Virus record (IMG/VR): IMGVR_UViG_3300047548_000652 | Span: 62,001-126,000 of that record | Length of the DNA: 64,000 nt | Direction: 5' to 3' (one strand) | Source of the DNA: a virus | Shown: positions 7,268 to 16,316 of the stretch, one piece after another | Layout of the letters: each line of letters opens with the position of its first letter | Numbering within the stretch: position 1 is the first letter of the stretch | The notes under the pieces: generated by a model | Databases searched by the model: none | What the model was told of the DNA's origin: nothing | The model's input: the letters and a program-made list of their open reading frames with translations, nothing else | Made by a program: the position numbers and the translations under genes

Positions 7268-8809
7268 TTATCCTTTTAAAAACTTATTGCGAAGGAACTG
7301 CTCAAATGATTCTTTGATTGGCTTTGGTGATTCTGTTTCTTCACGAATACCAATGGCTCTGTTCATAATATCACCTGTTGTTTCTGGTCTTCTCACCATT
7401 TGTCTTGACGTGGGTCTTGACATTCCTGGTCTCTGAGACATTCCTGGTCTAGTTGCTTGTCTTTGTATTGGCCTTACAGATGATGTTCCTGGTTTAGATA
7501 CTGCTCCAGGTCTTTGTACAGACTGCTGTGGTATATTTGGGGTTGTTTTTCCACCGGGTTTTGTTACTGGACCAGAAGGCTTTGATTTTCCAACATCATA
7601 TCCTTTTGGTAAAAGTGAATTTGTTTGGGATGGGGTCCCAAGAGCACCAGTTCTACCTTGTGGGGATACTGAAGGACCTTGTGGTGCAGCAGGTACTGGA
7701 CGTTTTTGTTGTGCACCAGATAATGGTCCGCTCTTTGAAGTAACAGGACCGAGATTTCCAGCAGATGTTGATCCACCCTTTAGTGGTGTTACCACATTAC
7801 TTGTTCTGTTGCCTTGACCAGTTGTTAAAGGTGTTGAACTGCTTGATGAAGTTGGTGCAGTAGCAGCAGGCTTCGCTAATGGTTCAATTGAAGGTTTATT
7901 ATCTACATTTTTTAGTGGAATTGATGGAGCATCTCTAGATTTACCATAAACATTTGTTTCACCTGCTTCCATCAAACCAAGAATTTCAAGTTGTTCTTCT
8001 GTAAGCGAACCAACAAAATTAGTAAACGCAGATTCATCACCAGACTCATAAACTGCGACCAATCTTTCTTCAAGATTTGTGCGGATTTCTTCTAGGATTG
8101 ATTCAATATCTTCATTCATCTTATCTTTCTTAGATAGCCCAGCCTGACTTAGAGCAATAGCAACTGCCTGCTTTTGGCCTTTCTTGGTCATAGGAACAGT
8201 CTTTTCTGACTTACCAATATGTTCCTTACCCTGCTTCCACTTGTGCATAACCTTGGCAACCTTTTCTTTTTGTGACTCAGTTGCCTTTTCTTCTTCAACC
8301 ACACCACGGCCTTTTAGAACATCACCATGTGTGATCTTATTTGGATCACCATGAAGCTTGGCCAATGCTCTTTCCTTGGCGTTTCTTGGAGTAGAACCTT
8401 CGTCCTTGGCTTCATCCAAATCCTTTGGATATTCAATCTTCTTGCCTGTCATTCTCTTGTATGCATCTTCGTGTTCTTTCTTCTTAGCAACAAGATGAGG
8501 CATTCTTCCACCAGATTTGATTGCCTTATGAATGCGGATAGCTTCGGCTCTGTGATGCTCTGGTGTTGCAGGAGACGATTTTTTATCCTCGTCCTTTTTA
8601 TTATGAGATTCTTCTTCCATGGCACATCTCTTTGTTTCCTCAAAGATGGCATCATATTCAGCATGGTATTCATGAGGTAGGGCTTTCTTGGAAACAACTC
8701 CAAAATGCTCATTCACAGCGGTTTCTACTCTGCGTAGAATATCGTTGTGTTCCATCACATTCTTGATTGATTCAACGAGTGGGTCATTCTTATTGGTCTT
8801 TGTGAACAT
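7268..8809 (-). CDS. Large Pro/Ser/Gly-rich virion-region protein
   Basis: 513 aa with three zones. Residues 1-60 form a helical domain (MFTKTNKNDPLVESIKNVME, then ALPHEYHAEYDAIFEE) that I associate with marine T4-type phages. Around 180-230 lies KEKVAKVMHKWKQGKEHIG followed by KKGQKQAVAIALSQAG, resembling the DUF6496-type short domain. From about 290 to 480 the chain is low-complexity Pro, Gly, Ser, Thr and Arg. The C-terminus ends in ESFEQFLRNKFLKG. It follows a TATAAATA promoter. Possibly a head-internal or scaffolding-type protein (inference). Confidence 0.8.
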   Translation of the reverse strand: MFTKTNKNDPLVESIKNVMEHNDILRRVETAVNEHFGVVSKKALPHEYHAEYDAIFEETKRCAMEEESHNKKDEDKKSSPATPEHHRAEAIRIHKAIKSGGRMPHLVAKKKEHEDAYKRMTGKKIEYPKDLDEAKDEGSTPRNAKERALAKLHGDPNKITHGDVLKGRGVVEEEKATESQKEKVAKVMHKWKQGKEHIGKSEKTVPMTKKGQKQAVAIALSQAGLSKKDKMNEDIESILEEIRTNLEERLVAVYESGDESAFTNFVGSLTEEQLEILGLMEAGETNVYGKSRDAPSIPLKNVDNKPSIEPLAKPAATAPTSSSSSTPLTTGQGNRTSNVVTPLKGGSTSAGNLGPVTSKSGPLSGAQQKRPVPAAPQGPSVSPQGRTGALGTPSQTNSLLPKGYDVGKSKPSGPVTKPGGKTTPNIPQQSVQRPGAVSKPGTSSVRPIQRQATRPGMSQRPGMSRPTSRQMVRRPETTGDIMNRAIGIREETESPKPIKESFEQFLRNKFLKG

Positions 8810-8858
8810 TTCTGGGTTCCTTTTATCCTTGTGATTTAGTTATAAATGGGATTTACTA

Positions 8859-8866
8859 TATTTATA
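8859..8866 (-). promoter_or_regulatory. Late-type promoter TATAAATA
   Basis: TATAAATA on the minus strand, 50 bases before the start of the 513-aa protein gene at 8809. It matches the T4 late promoter consensus exactly. Confidence 0.7.
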
Positions 8867-8879
8867 TATTTATCTTTTC

Positions 8880-11720
8880 CTATTCCTCACAGTTCCATTT
8901 CCTTAGGGATAGGGCCTTTCTGGTTGGACGGCCCTTTTCATCCTTCATTGGTCCTGGCATTCCACCCATACGTGCACAGAATGATTTACGACGTTTCCAT
9001 GACTTGCTGCCCTTCTTGAGCTTTGATGGCTTGGTGGTTACAGCAGTCTGTAGTTTAGAGCCGGGGTTTTCACGTCTATATGATTCAACGCCCTTTTTAT
9101 TTAATCCACCTTCAGGGTTTTTACCTTCTTTACGTTGCCATGCAGGAGATTCTTCACCAACAACACGACCGTCATCATCATCCTTATATCCCTGTGATGC
9201 GACAGTTCCTTGAGCAATAAACTTGTCCATACCTTCACGAAGCTGAGTAAATGTCTTCTTTTCCTCTGCAATACCATATGTGCCAAAAGGATATACTGAC
9301 ATATAGGCACCCTGAGACATTGGTGATACACCTGTTAATCCACCAATAAGAGATGGAGACTTGGCAACACCAAACTCAGGACCAATACTATCAGAGACAG
9401 GTAATCCTACAGCACCAGAAGCAGTATCTAAAATACCATCCTCCTGGGCTAATACTTTTTTCTTCTTTACAAGCTTCATTTGTTTCTTTGATTCAGGGAC
9501 AAGTGGGTGGCGTATGATAGTTCTTCCTGGTAGAGTATCGCCAGCATCTGGAGCATTATGACCTGATACAATAAACTTTTCAAATTCTTCATTGACTGAT
9601 TTCCAGCCACCACCCTTGGACTTATACCATTTTGATGCCCAACCGTTTGCGTATGCTGATGGATATACATCAAACTTTTGCTTGGCCAAGGATTTTGCTC
9701 TTGCCCATAGTTCTGGATTGGTTGGCTTATTTTCTTCTTCAAGCTTACCCTTCCCAAAGTTGGATACATTTATTGGCTTACCCTTTCTTTCAGGATTAGG
9801 ATCATTTCTTCTTTTTGAGGACACGGCGGCTGCTCTTTCTTTTTTGGTTAGCTTTGCTCTTTTTTCATTAGACATACACTTTGGTTTTGGTTCACCTTCT
9901 TCACGGGCACAAGGACCAATGGCTTCACCTTTTGCATTGATTCGCTTCCATCCACCCTCTGGATGCTTGGGATCAAACCATTTTCTAAGGTCCTCTTTTA
10001 TGTTTTCTGGTCCAACAGATGTCTTGCGTATTCTAACTAACTTATCACCAACAGTTTTATGTGTTATGATTGGTGTGCCTTTTGGACCTTTCTTTCTTGG
10101 ACCATGGAAACCAGAACCCCAATGCTTCAATCCAAGTGATTTGGCCTGTGCGGTCACCTCTGGAGAAACAACAGATGTGATTGTTTTCTTGGTTGGTTTT
10201 TTTGGTGCTGGTGTGCTTGTTGGTGCTGCTACTGTTGGTTTTTTTCTTGCCTTTAGCTTTTGTTCAAGGGCTGTTGCACCGATAGGATTGGATGGTTTTG
10301 ATCTTGCCCATTTGCGGATTGTCTTGAATACATTAGTAAACTCACCTTTCTTGGCAAGCTTTTCTTCTTTACTAGCAGTGGAAAGATCAAGTGAGTTATC
10401 CACATGATGAAAATTTTCATCACCAAACATTTTTTTGTAATGAGGTATTGACTTCTGGGCTTTCTTCCAATACTCTGATCTTGTCTTTTCAGGAACAGTC
10501 CGGCCACCACCTTGACCACGAGCAATATTTCTTTGTTTTGATACAGCATCTGAGGTATTGACAAATACCATTTTGGTATCATAACCCATACCTTCAAGCT
10601 TATCTTTCATCTTTTTGATTTTTTCATGATCATGGCCTGTGGTGTTTATGATGATACCATTTCTTGCATTCAGGTGTAGGTTCTGTCTTGTCTTGGTAAT
10701 ACCCTTGGCCTTTTCACGGACTGATGTTCTTTTTGGTTCTTCTTCTGGGGGCATGGTCTTAGAAAGACCTTCCTTACCAAGTAAATGCTCAAAGGCATGA
10801 TCAGAGTTGATTTCGGTTAGGCCATGGCCATATCCTGTTTCTTTGGCAACATAATCCTTACCAGAACCAGGACCACCAGCATAAAACAGAGCCTTATATC
10901 TTGCTCTGTTTGGTGCCATTTTTGTCATTTCAGCAAGATATTCTTCAACAAGAGCACCAGACTCAAACATCTTTGGATTCTTTTTTCCGTACTTACGCAT
11001 TATTACTCCTGCCTCTGCGTTTGCTTTGTTTTCGATATGACTGCCTGTCTTGCCAGATTCTTCCACATTCTTATCTGTAATCTCACCTTTTTCTTTTTGA
11101 CTATGATGAACCAGTTCATGAGCCAATGTCCTTAGCACATCAATGGGATGTCTGTTCTTTGTTTGTATGACAATCTCACTTGTTGCGGGAGAGTATGCAC
11201 CAAAGCTTGAAAACTTTTCATCAGGTGATTTATATCTTACCTTGGGTAATGATTTGATGCCCAGATGATCTGATGCAAACGACACAAATGAGTCCATCAT
11301 AGGACCAAACTCTTTGTGTGTGATTTCTTCGTTCAATGCTTTGATTGTGTTTAAATATTCTTTTGACATTCGTAATAACTCTAATATTGGTAAATCGACA
11401 ATATACGCTTCGGTTGATCCATCCTTATTATGATTTGCCAACCAACGATGATGACCATCCAAAACATAATCATCATTAGACACAATAATCTTATTGCTTC
11501 TATCATCTTCATTTTGAAACATTATATTAGTGATCTTGTCGGCATCAAACTCAGATTGGGTTGACTTGAGATTATTTGTATCAACTGTTCCAGTTTTGCA
11601 TTTTACGCCCTTGGTCTTCAAATAGGAAATAAATCCTTTGATGTTATCAGCAGAAAACTGAGGCATCAACTCTCGACTAAGGGTCATTCCTATTTTTGGA
11701 ACAGCAATCTGATTTGTCAT
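8880..11720 (-). CDS. 946-aa mosaic (polyvalent-type) protein: ParB-like, metallopeptidase and kinase-like domains
   Basis: In order: a ParB/sulfiredoxin-like segment with VLDGHHRWLA (residues 86-95); a zinc peptidase motif HELVH (201-205) with possible third ligand Glu near 230; a P-loop kinase-like domain with GGPGSGKD (282-289) and zeta-toxin-like order, to about 450; then short modules, including GGWKRINAKGEAIGPC with KCMS (DUF5872-like), a W-rich NGWASKWYKSKGGGW repeat, and a C-terminal SFCARMGGMPGPMK...LRKWNC module (DUF6321-like). Such mosaics are known as polyvalent proteins and are thought to be delivered into the host. It follows a TATAAATA promoter. Domain calls are from motifs only. 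Confidence 0.85.
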   Translation of the reverse strand: MTNQIAVPKIGMTLSRELMPQFSADNIKGFISYLKTKGVKCKTGTVDTNNLKSTQSEFDADKITNIMFQNEDDRSNKIIVSNDDYVLDGHHRWLANHNKDGSTEAYIVDLPILELLRMSKEYLNTIKALNEEITHKEFGPMMDSFVSFASDHLGIKSLPKVRYKSPDEKFSSFGAYSPATSEIVIQTKNRHPIDVLRTLAHELVHHSQKEKGEITDKNVEESGKTGSHIENKANAEAGVIMRKYGKKNPKMFESGALVEEYLAEMTKMAPNRARYKALFYAGGPGSGKDYVAKETGYGHGLTEINSDHAFEHLLGKEGLSKTMPPEEEPKRTSVREKAKGITKTRQNLHLNARNGIIINTTGHDHEKIKKMKDKLEGMGYDTKMVFVNTSDAVSKQRNIARGQGGGRTVPEKTRSEYWKKAQKSIPHYKKMFGDENFHHVDNSLDLSTASKEEKLAKKGEFTNVFKTIRKWARSKPSNPIGATALEQKLKARKKPTVAAPTSTPAPKKPTKKTITSVVSPEVTAQAKSLGLKHWGSGFHGPRKKGPKGTPIITHKTVGDKLVRIRKTSVGPENIKEDLRKWFDPKHPEGGWKRINAKGEAIGPCAREEGEPKPKCMSNEKRAKLTKKERAAAVSSKRRNDPNPERKGKPINVSNFGKGKLEEENKPTNPELWARAKSLAKQKFDVYPSAYANGWASKWYKSKGGGWKSVNEEFEKFIVSGHNAPDAGDTLPGRTIIRHPLVPESKKQMKLVKKKKVLAQEDGILDTASGAVGLPVSDSIGPEFGVAKSPSLIGGLTGVSPMSQGAYMSVYPFGTYGIAEEKKTFTQLREGMDKFIAQGTVASQGYKDDDDGRVVGEESPAWQRKEGKNPEGGLNKKGVESYRRENPGSKLQTAVTTKPSKLKKGSKSWKRRKSFCARMGGMPGPMKDEKGRPTRKALSLRKWNCEE

Positions 11721-11752
11721 AAAAATCCTTTAGTATGTATATACATTATTTG

Positions 11753-11760
11753 TATTTATA
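11753..11760 (-). promoter_or_regulatory. Late-type promoter TATAAATA
   Basis: TATAAATA on the minus strand, 33 bases before the ATG of the 946-aa mosaic protein. Confidence 0.7.
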
Positions 11761-11762
11761 TA

Positions 11763-12743
11763 TTATTCTAATCTAAACTCAATATCATCCGCTTTTGGCA
11801 TTGTTTTTAGCGTAAAGTATATTTTGTTCTTTTTGACATCCCTGAAGTTGATATTTCTTCCAGAGGATGATACATAAAGTTTTGTTGACTTCTCCAAATC
11901 ATCGATATCTTCCAACTGTTTTGATGCCTGTGTGGATACAACATCAACCAAAGACCCTGCAATTCTTAGAAACTCATAGATGCGTCTGGAAGCATCGACT
12001 TTATTTTGAACTATCAGTTTTAGCAGTTCATCACACATATCACGGAGGATTTGACTGCGTTTTTGTTTCTCGGCACCAGTGATAGCTTTCTTTTTTATGT
12101 CATTATAGTCAGCAATATTTTTCCATTTGATTTCAAAGGCTTCTGCTATGGATACCATCTTATTGTATGATTCGATATTCTTTGGGTCTTCTTCGGCAGT
12201 CTTCAAACTAAATGATAGAGTTTCTGTAAGAACATCTTCAGGTTCTTCATCAGCAATTTGTGCTTGCATGGATACAGTTATTCTACCATTGACCACAGAT
12301 TCACCTTCCGCACCATCCGCTGTTATAACAAATGTTATACCTTCTTCTTTTGAATTATTGAGGTATTCGTCTCGTGCTTTTAGGAGTCGGGCAACTTGTG
12401 GCATCTTGAATGGAGAGGCAAGATTTATAAGTTCATCAATCTTATCGTTTAGGTTTCCGATCTCAGATGACGAGTTATAGAGAATCTTGTTCTTTTCTGT
12501 TCTTCGGGGTCTTGTTGAGATTGATAAAGACACATTGAAGATATCGGCTGGATTACTACCCTTTTCTCTTTTGGCATCCTTGGTGATAATGCCTTCGTAC
12601 TTACCAGATGAAAAAAGTGATGGTTCAACAATAGAACGAGCAGCATTCACATCACTTTTGTTCACTCTACCCTGAGAAACAACAGTACCAATGATTATTG
12701 CAAAAAGACTTTCAAGAACATCACCTTCACTTAGTTTGGACAT
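11763..12743 (-). CDS. Hypothetical protein, 326 aa
   Basis: Not recognised. The first 75 residues include a hydrophobic stretch (LESLFAIIIGTVVSQG) not long enough to be a clear membrane span. The middle is mixed alpha/beta, and the last 100 residues are helical and charged. The gene directly abuts the upstream 337-aa gene (one base apart) and probably shares its late transcript. It may be a virion or DNA-interacting partner of that protein, but nothing in the sequence decides this. Confidence 0.8.
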   Translation of the reverse strand: MSKLSEGDVLESLFAIIIGTVVSQGRVNKSDVNAARSIVEPSLFSSGKYEGIITKDAKREKGSNPADIFNVSLSISTRPRRTEKNKILYNSSSEIGNLNDKIDELINLASPFKMPQVARLLKARDEYLNNSKEEGITFVITADGAEGESVVNGRITVSMQAQIADEEPEDVLTETLSFSLKTAEEDPKNIESYNKMVSIAEAFEIKWKNIADYNDIKKKAITGAEKQKRSQILRDMCDELLKLIVQNKVDASRRIYEFLRIAGSLVDVVSTQASKQLEDIDDLEKSTKLYVSSSGRNINFRDVKKNKIYFTLKTMPKADDIEFRLE

Positions 12744-13757
12744 TTAATTATTCGGTCTATATTTCTCAGAATAAGTAGTTTGCTTTACATCACCCAATTC
12801 TTCTTTACCTGACGATGACGTATTTGGTGTATAGGTTGCAATATGATTTGCCCTTTTACCAGTTCTATGACCATAAAACCTCAGCCCACCTCGCTCTCTT
12901 TTTGCTTCTATGTGGTCGAATGAGTCTAACATATGTTTCCAATTTTCGGTGTGATTTTGAATTTCAGAGCCAGAAGAACCTTTACGTCTTATAGTAATTT
13001 CATCAAGTCCGGGTGTTTCTGCACTTCTTGTCAATCTTTTCATGGCCATCTTTTTCTTTTCATGGTCCATTCTATTAAAACCTTTTTGGAAAGTATTCAA
13101 TAGAACATCTCTTATACCAGACCTAACTTTTCTAAACTCTGGACCTTTTCTTTCGCCCGCTGAACCCAATCTCTTTTTAATTTTTTCTGTTGACTTTTGT
13201 GCCACTGCTTTTATTTTTCCACGTCTTATTTGTTTTTCTTCGGGTGATTCTTCTCCTTTGAACATACCTCTCCTCAATAAACCTAACATTGGACCAATGG
13301 TCATTTTTCTTAGACTTGGTGTGGATTTGGCATACTTGGCTTGAATACCGATGTGCTTATTCTCATTTGGTTTGCTTGTATTGTGATGAGGATGTTGGAT
13401 GATAACATCTGCTGAACTTTCAATTTTATCTGTATTTGGGTGTTTCATCACTTCAGCAATTTTCTTTTGGCTATCAGCAGTATGAATAGCTTTCATACCA
13501 GGGACTATTCTTCCCATCTTGTTGTAATGATCATATATTTTTTTAGCATCTTCCTTGGCGTGAAACTCAACTGTGTTCTGTGGGGTTGCTGGTTCTGGTG
13601 CTTTATCAGTTCCATGATGCTGTAAATGATGATTTAGATAATTGGTGAGACTTAGTTCATATTGTTTATCAGGCTTTATAGATGGTTTATTATCACCAAA
13701 TAAATCTAATTGCTTTGGATTTTTTGCTTCTGCCAATATCTGTCTAAATGATTTCAT
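12744..13757 (-). CDS. Probable capsid-targeted protein with possible nuclease core
   Basis: 337 aa. The N-terminus MKSFRQILAE-A fits the T4 capsid-targeting leader and the gp21 protease site (Leu/Ile-x-Glu) at residues 8-10. Downstream, SADVIIQ (about 118-124) and HIGIQAKYAK (about 136-145) resemble the acid and Q/E-x-K strands of PD-(D/E)XK nucleases. The remainder is basic. A TATAAATA promoter lies 36 bases upstream. Inference: an internal head protein that is packaged, processed and injected, possibly a nuclease. Neither role is proven by sequence alone. Confidence 0.75.
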   Translation of the reverse strand: MKSFRQILAEAKNPKQLDLFGDNKPSIKPDKQYELSLTNYLNHHLQHHGTDKAPEPATPQNTVEFHAKEDAKKIYDHYNKMGRIVPGMKAIHTADSQKKIAEVMKHPNTDKIESSADVIIQHPHHNTSKPNENKHIGIQAKYAKSTPSLRKMTIGPMLGLLRRGMFKGEESPEEKQIRRGKIKAVAQKSTEKIKKRLGSAGERKGPEFRKVRSGIRDVLLNTFQKGFNRMDHEKKKMAMKRLTRSAETPGLDEITIRRKGSSGSEIQNHTENWKHMLDSFDHIEAKRERGGLRFYGHRTGKRANHIATYTPNTSSSGKEELGDVKQTTYSEKYRPNN

Positions 13758-13792
13758 CTATGTTATCTCTGCTTACTGGATGGATAGTATAA

Positions 13793-13800
13793 TATTTATA
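13793..13800 (-). promoter_or_regulatory. Late-type promoter TATAAATA
   Basis: TATAAATA on the minus strand, 36 bases before the ATG at 13757. Divergent from the plus-strand PqqA-like gene. Confidence 0.7.
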
Positions 13801-13916
13801 TTATGGTGTTATCACACACTTGTTATTTCATGTTACTGGATTTTTGAGACAATTTGTCATATATATGTATGTGCGTCAATACGGCGTAGCATAATAATTA
13901 TATGGAGAATATTCGT

Positions 13917-14006
13917 ATGAAGAACTGGACAAAGCCTGAAGTTCGTGAAGTAGGGACAGCAATGGAAGTTACATCATATCTACCAGCAGAGATTGATATC
14001 ATCTAA
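13917..14006 (+). CDS. pqqA: PqqA-like peptide (pyrroloquinoline quinone precursor)
   Basis: 29 codons on the plus strand, in a region where all neighbours run on the minus strand. The peptide has a WTKP N-terminus, then MEVTSY with Glu17 and Tyr21, and ends AEIDII. In PqqA the Glu-x-x-x-Tyr pair is cross-linked by the radical-SAM enzyme PqqE to form PQQ, and the MEVTSY...AEID pattern closely matches the Methylobacterium peptide as I remember it; length is also typical. TGGAGA lies 10 bases before the ATG and a terminator follows. No other pqq genes are in the window, so host enzymes would have to process it. Confidence 0.8.
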   Translation: MKNWTKPEVREVGTAMEVTSYLPAEIDII

Positions 14007-14011
14007 ACAGT

Positions 14012-14035
14012 AAGGCGGGTAACCCCCGCCTTTTT
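14012..14035 (+). terminator. Rho-independent terminator after PqqA-like gene
   Basis: AAGGCGGG (14012-14019) pairs with CCCGCCTT (14025-14032) around a five-base loop, followed by a T run. It sits six bases after the stop of the plus-strand gene and reaches the 3' edge of the convergent Dps-like gene. Confidence 0.85.
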
Positions 14036-14478
14036 TATTTCTTTAATGCTGTGACCTTCAACATCCAACGATGCTTAAAGTGAGCAGTCAGTCTATCCTG
14101 TAGAAAGTTTGAATATCCATACATCTTTTCTTCTTCAGCCATTTCATAAGCCTCAGTAAGTGTTTGAATAACCTTCTCATTTGTGTCGTATAGATTTGAT
14201 ACCATATTCTGTGGTGTAGGAATCGAATCACCTTCTTCAAGGGTTGTAAAATCAATAATACGACGCAATGAACCTGGAGCAAATGAATCAAGTTGTCTCA
14301 CATGCTCTGCAAGATCATCAACAGCAGTATGAAGTTCTTCATAAAGATCACCAAAGAAATCATGTAGTTGTGGAAAGTCTGGGCCAACAACATTCCAATG
14401 ATAACTATGTGACTGAAAATACATGGTGAATGTATCTGCCAAAACGACCTTGGACTTTTCGATTAGTTCTGCTGACAT
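14035..14478 (-). CDS. dps: Dps-like ferritin
   Basis: 147 aa, the usual Dps length. Dps proteins form 12-mers that oxidise and store iron and protect DNA from peroxide. The ferroxidase residues are in place with canonical spacing: His27 (HWNV), His39, Asp54 and Glu58 (DDLAEHVRQL). Start at 14478; the 3' end meets the terminator of the convergent PqqA-like gene. It could protect the phage or host DNA during infection, or be carried in the particle (inference). Confidence 0.92.
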   Translation of the reverse strand: MSAELIEKSKVVLADTFTMYFQSHSYHWNVVGPDFPQLHDFFGDLYEELHTAVDDLAEHVRQLDSFAPGSLRRIIDFTTLEEGDSIPTPQNMVSNLYDTNEKVIQTLTEAYEMAEEEKMYGYSNFLQDRLTAHFKHRWMLKVTALKK

Positions 14479-14483
14479 AACAA

Positions 14484-14675
14484 TTATTCCTTATATGATT
14501 GCCACTTATTTATTGGACAGGATGACGACATGATGAGAGACTTGTAGTTCATAAAACACCCACACTTTTTACACCTGCTATTATCTTTTTGATAATGCTC
14601 ACATTCATTACAAATCTTCAATCTTTCATCGGCCACTCTTTTACGAGCAGTCCATACAGTATCAAGTAGAGGCAC
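14484..14675 (-). CDS. Small zinc-ribbon-type protein
   Basis: 63 aa with CNEC (22-25), CKKC plus CF (about 35-40) and a late Cys in SSSCPINKW, a four-cysteine zinc-binding pattern common in small phage proteins. The only full-length start is GTG at 14673-14675, overlapping the upstream gene end; no good ribosome site is seen. Function unknown. Confidence 0.75.
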   Translation of the reverse strand: MPLLDTVWTARKRVADERLKICNECEHYQKDNSRCKKCGCFMNYKSLIMSSSCPINKWQSYKE

Positions 14676-15402
14676 TTTTTTTAGGTTTAATCAAAACATG
14701 ATCACCATTATTATTTGTAGTATATTTCCAGCCAAGTTTTCTGCCAAGTCTATTAAAAAAGATTCTCTGGACGCCAATCTTTTTTTCTTTCCCTGATTGC
14801 TTCGGCTCACTATCATACTCTGGGTCTTCTGTGTGGGCCACCAGATGATCTCCTTCACCAACATGATTGCGGGCATGGTGTTCTATTGCTTTAGCAATAC
14901 CACGCATAGCAGCCTGTCGGCTCTTGGCAGGGAGGTGTTCACTACCCGCTCTGGTTGAAAGTTTTCCACCTACAAAAAAAGCCAACTCATGAACGCCTTT
15001 TTCTTTATCGTGAGTAATGTTTAATTCAACTTGTTTTGACGATCCATCTCTGGTTGGAACAGAAAATATATGATCGTATTCTGTTACTCTTTTATATGGT
15101 GTTACTTTCCATTGTGGTTCTTCCTCGTCCTCGTCTTCTAAAAGAAAACCAAAGACATAATCCCAATCAATATCTTCTTCAAGGTGAGCCTTGTTGAGTT
15201 TGCTGTAGTAGTCTGGTCTTTCACCAAGATGGTCTCTGGCAATCTCGTCAGCAACCTTGGAAGATTTGGTATGTTCTTTTTCTACCTTGTGTCCCATACC
15301 AAGTTGTCTCTTGATTTGTGCCAGAGAAACATCATGCTTGCTGGCGATCTGTTCAGGAGTCAGGGTCTTGCGATTAAGTAGTTCCTTGATGGTCTTTACC
15401 AT
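14662..15402 (-). CDS. DUF5661-like protein
   Basis: 246 aa. Residues about 15-75 contain LTPEQIASKHDVSLAQIKRQ, then KVEKEHTKSSKVADEIARDHLGERPDYYSKL, the pattern I associate with the DUF5661 family found in phages. The first part resembles a helix-turn-helix. An acidic stretch (LLEDEDEEEP) separates it from a mixed C-terminal domain ending in a basic tail. The start ATG overlaps the stop of the 304-aa gene by one base, so translation is probably coupled. Confidence 0.8.
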   Translation of the reverse strand: MVKTIKELLNRKTLTPEQIASKHDVSLAQIKRQLGMGHKVEKEHTKSSKVADEIARDHLGERPDYYSKLNKAHLEEDIDWDYVFGFLLEDEDEEEPQWKVTPYKRVTEYDHIFSVPTRDGSSKQVELNITHDKEKGVHELAFFVGGKLSTRAGSEHLPAKSRQAAMRGIAKAIEHHARNHVGEGDHLVAHTEDPEYDSEPKQSGKEKKIGVQRIFFNRLGRKLGWKYTTNNNGDHVLIKPKKSAST

Positions 15403-16316
15403 TACTTTTTGCTCCCCAAAGTCCTTGCTGCTTCCATTCTAACATATGAATCAGGATCATTTACTAACTTACCAGCATGTTCTGGATGTTTGGCAACTTC
15501 TTTACGAACTTTCCAATGAGGATCATTTACTAACTTACCAGCATGTTCTGGGTATCTAGCTACTGTCCTACGAACTAACTCATCAGGGTCATTTATTAAC
15601 CTACCAGCGATTTCAGATTTTGCTTTTTGTTTTAATTCTTCTTCCTTTTTTTCATTACCAAAAAATGCACCCCATTTACTATTTTGTAGGTGCTCTGATT
15701 TCTGTAGGTCTGGGTACTGTCTAACAAGATGTCTCAATCCAACTTCATCATTTTTTTCGTCTCTTGCTACAGCATTTTCTCCTTCATGGTAAGCATAACG
15801 TTTATTATCTGGGGTGTGGATAACATACATTTGGTTTTTTTCTTTACCAGAATATCTATTGAAAAAATTTGTGCCGGTTTTCCCCTTTGAACTAACACAC
15901 CATTTGGTTCCTTTACAATGTGGTCCTTTTGCTGCTTCTGGTGTTTCTATATGTCTTACTTTTAGACCATTTCCATTATCATAAACGACCGGAGCACCAC
16001 TCTTGGCTGTTTCTGTTTCAGCTTCCTTTGATTCTGCTTTTTCAACATGTGGTTGTAACTGCTGCCGAACATGCTCAAATGAAGGATGCTGACTAAAATC
16101 TTTTAACTTACCTTGGAGTTTGGAACCATGTTTATCAAAGGCGTTTAGAGTAGATGTTATTTTTTCATTGTCTTTTGGTAAACCTGACATTTTAGCCAAG
16201 GCTGATCCATACTTCACAAGATGTCTATCTGACAGGCCAGCCAAATGTGGATGTTGCTGCCTGAGATCATCAGCCTTACCTTCCAATAATATGGTATACT
16301 CTAAAAATGACAACAT
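15402..16316 (-). CDS. Probable capsid-targeted protein with HEAT-like repeats
   Basis: 304 aa. MLSFLEYTILLE-G at the N-terminus fits a capsid-targeting leader with a Leu-x-Glu cleavage site at residues 10-12. The centre has the CKGTKWCVSSKG...MYVIHTPDNKRYAYHE pattern seen in several phage and plasmid proteins. The C-terminus has three repeats of about 21 residues built on AGKLVNDPxxxVRxxVAxxPEH (residues about 235-300), HEAT-variant-like and suited to protein binding. Role unknown; packaging in the head is inferred. Confidence 0.78.
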   Translation of the reverse strand: MLSFLEYTILLEGKADDLRQQHPHLAGLSDRHLVKYGSALAKMSGLPKDNEKITSTLNAFDKHGSKLQGKLKDFSQHPSFEHVRQQLQPHVEKAESKEAETETAKSGAPVVYDNGNGLKVRHIETPEAAKGPHCKGTKWCVSSKGKTGTNFFNRYSGKEKNQMYVIHTPDNKRYAYHEGENAVARDEKNDEVGLRHLVRQYPDLQKSEHLQNSKWGAFFGNEKKEEELKQKAKSEIAGRLINDPDELVRRTVARYPEHAGKLVNDPHWKVRKEVAKHPEHAGKLVNDPDSYVRMEAARTLGSKK

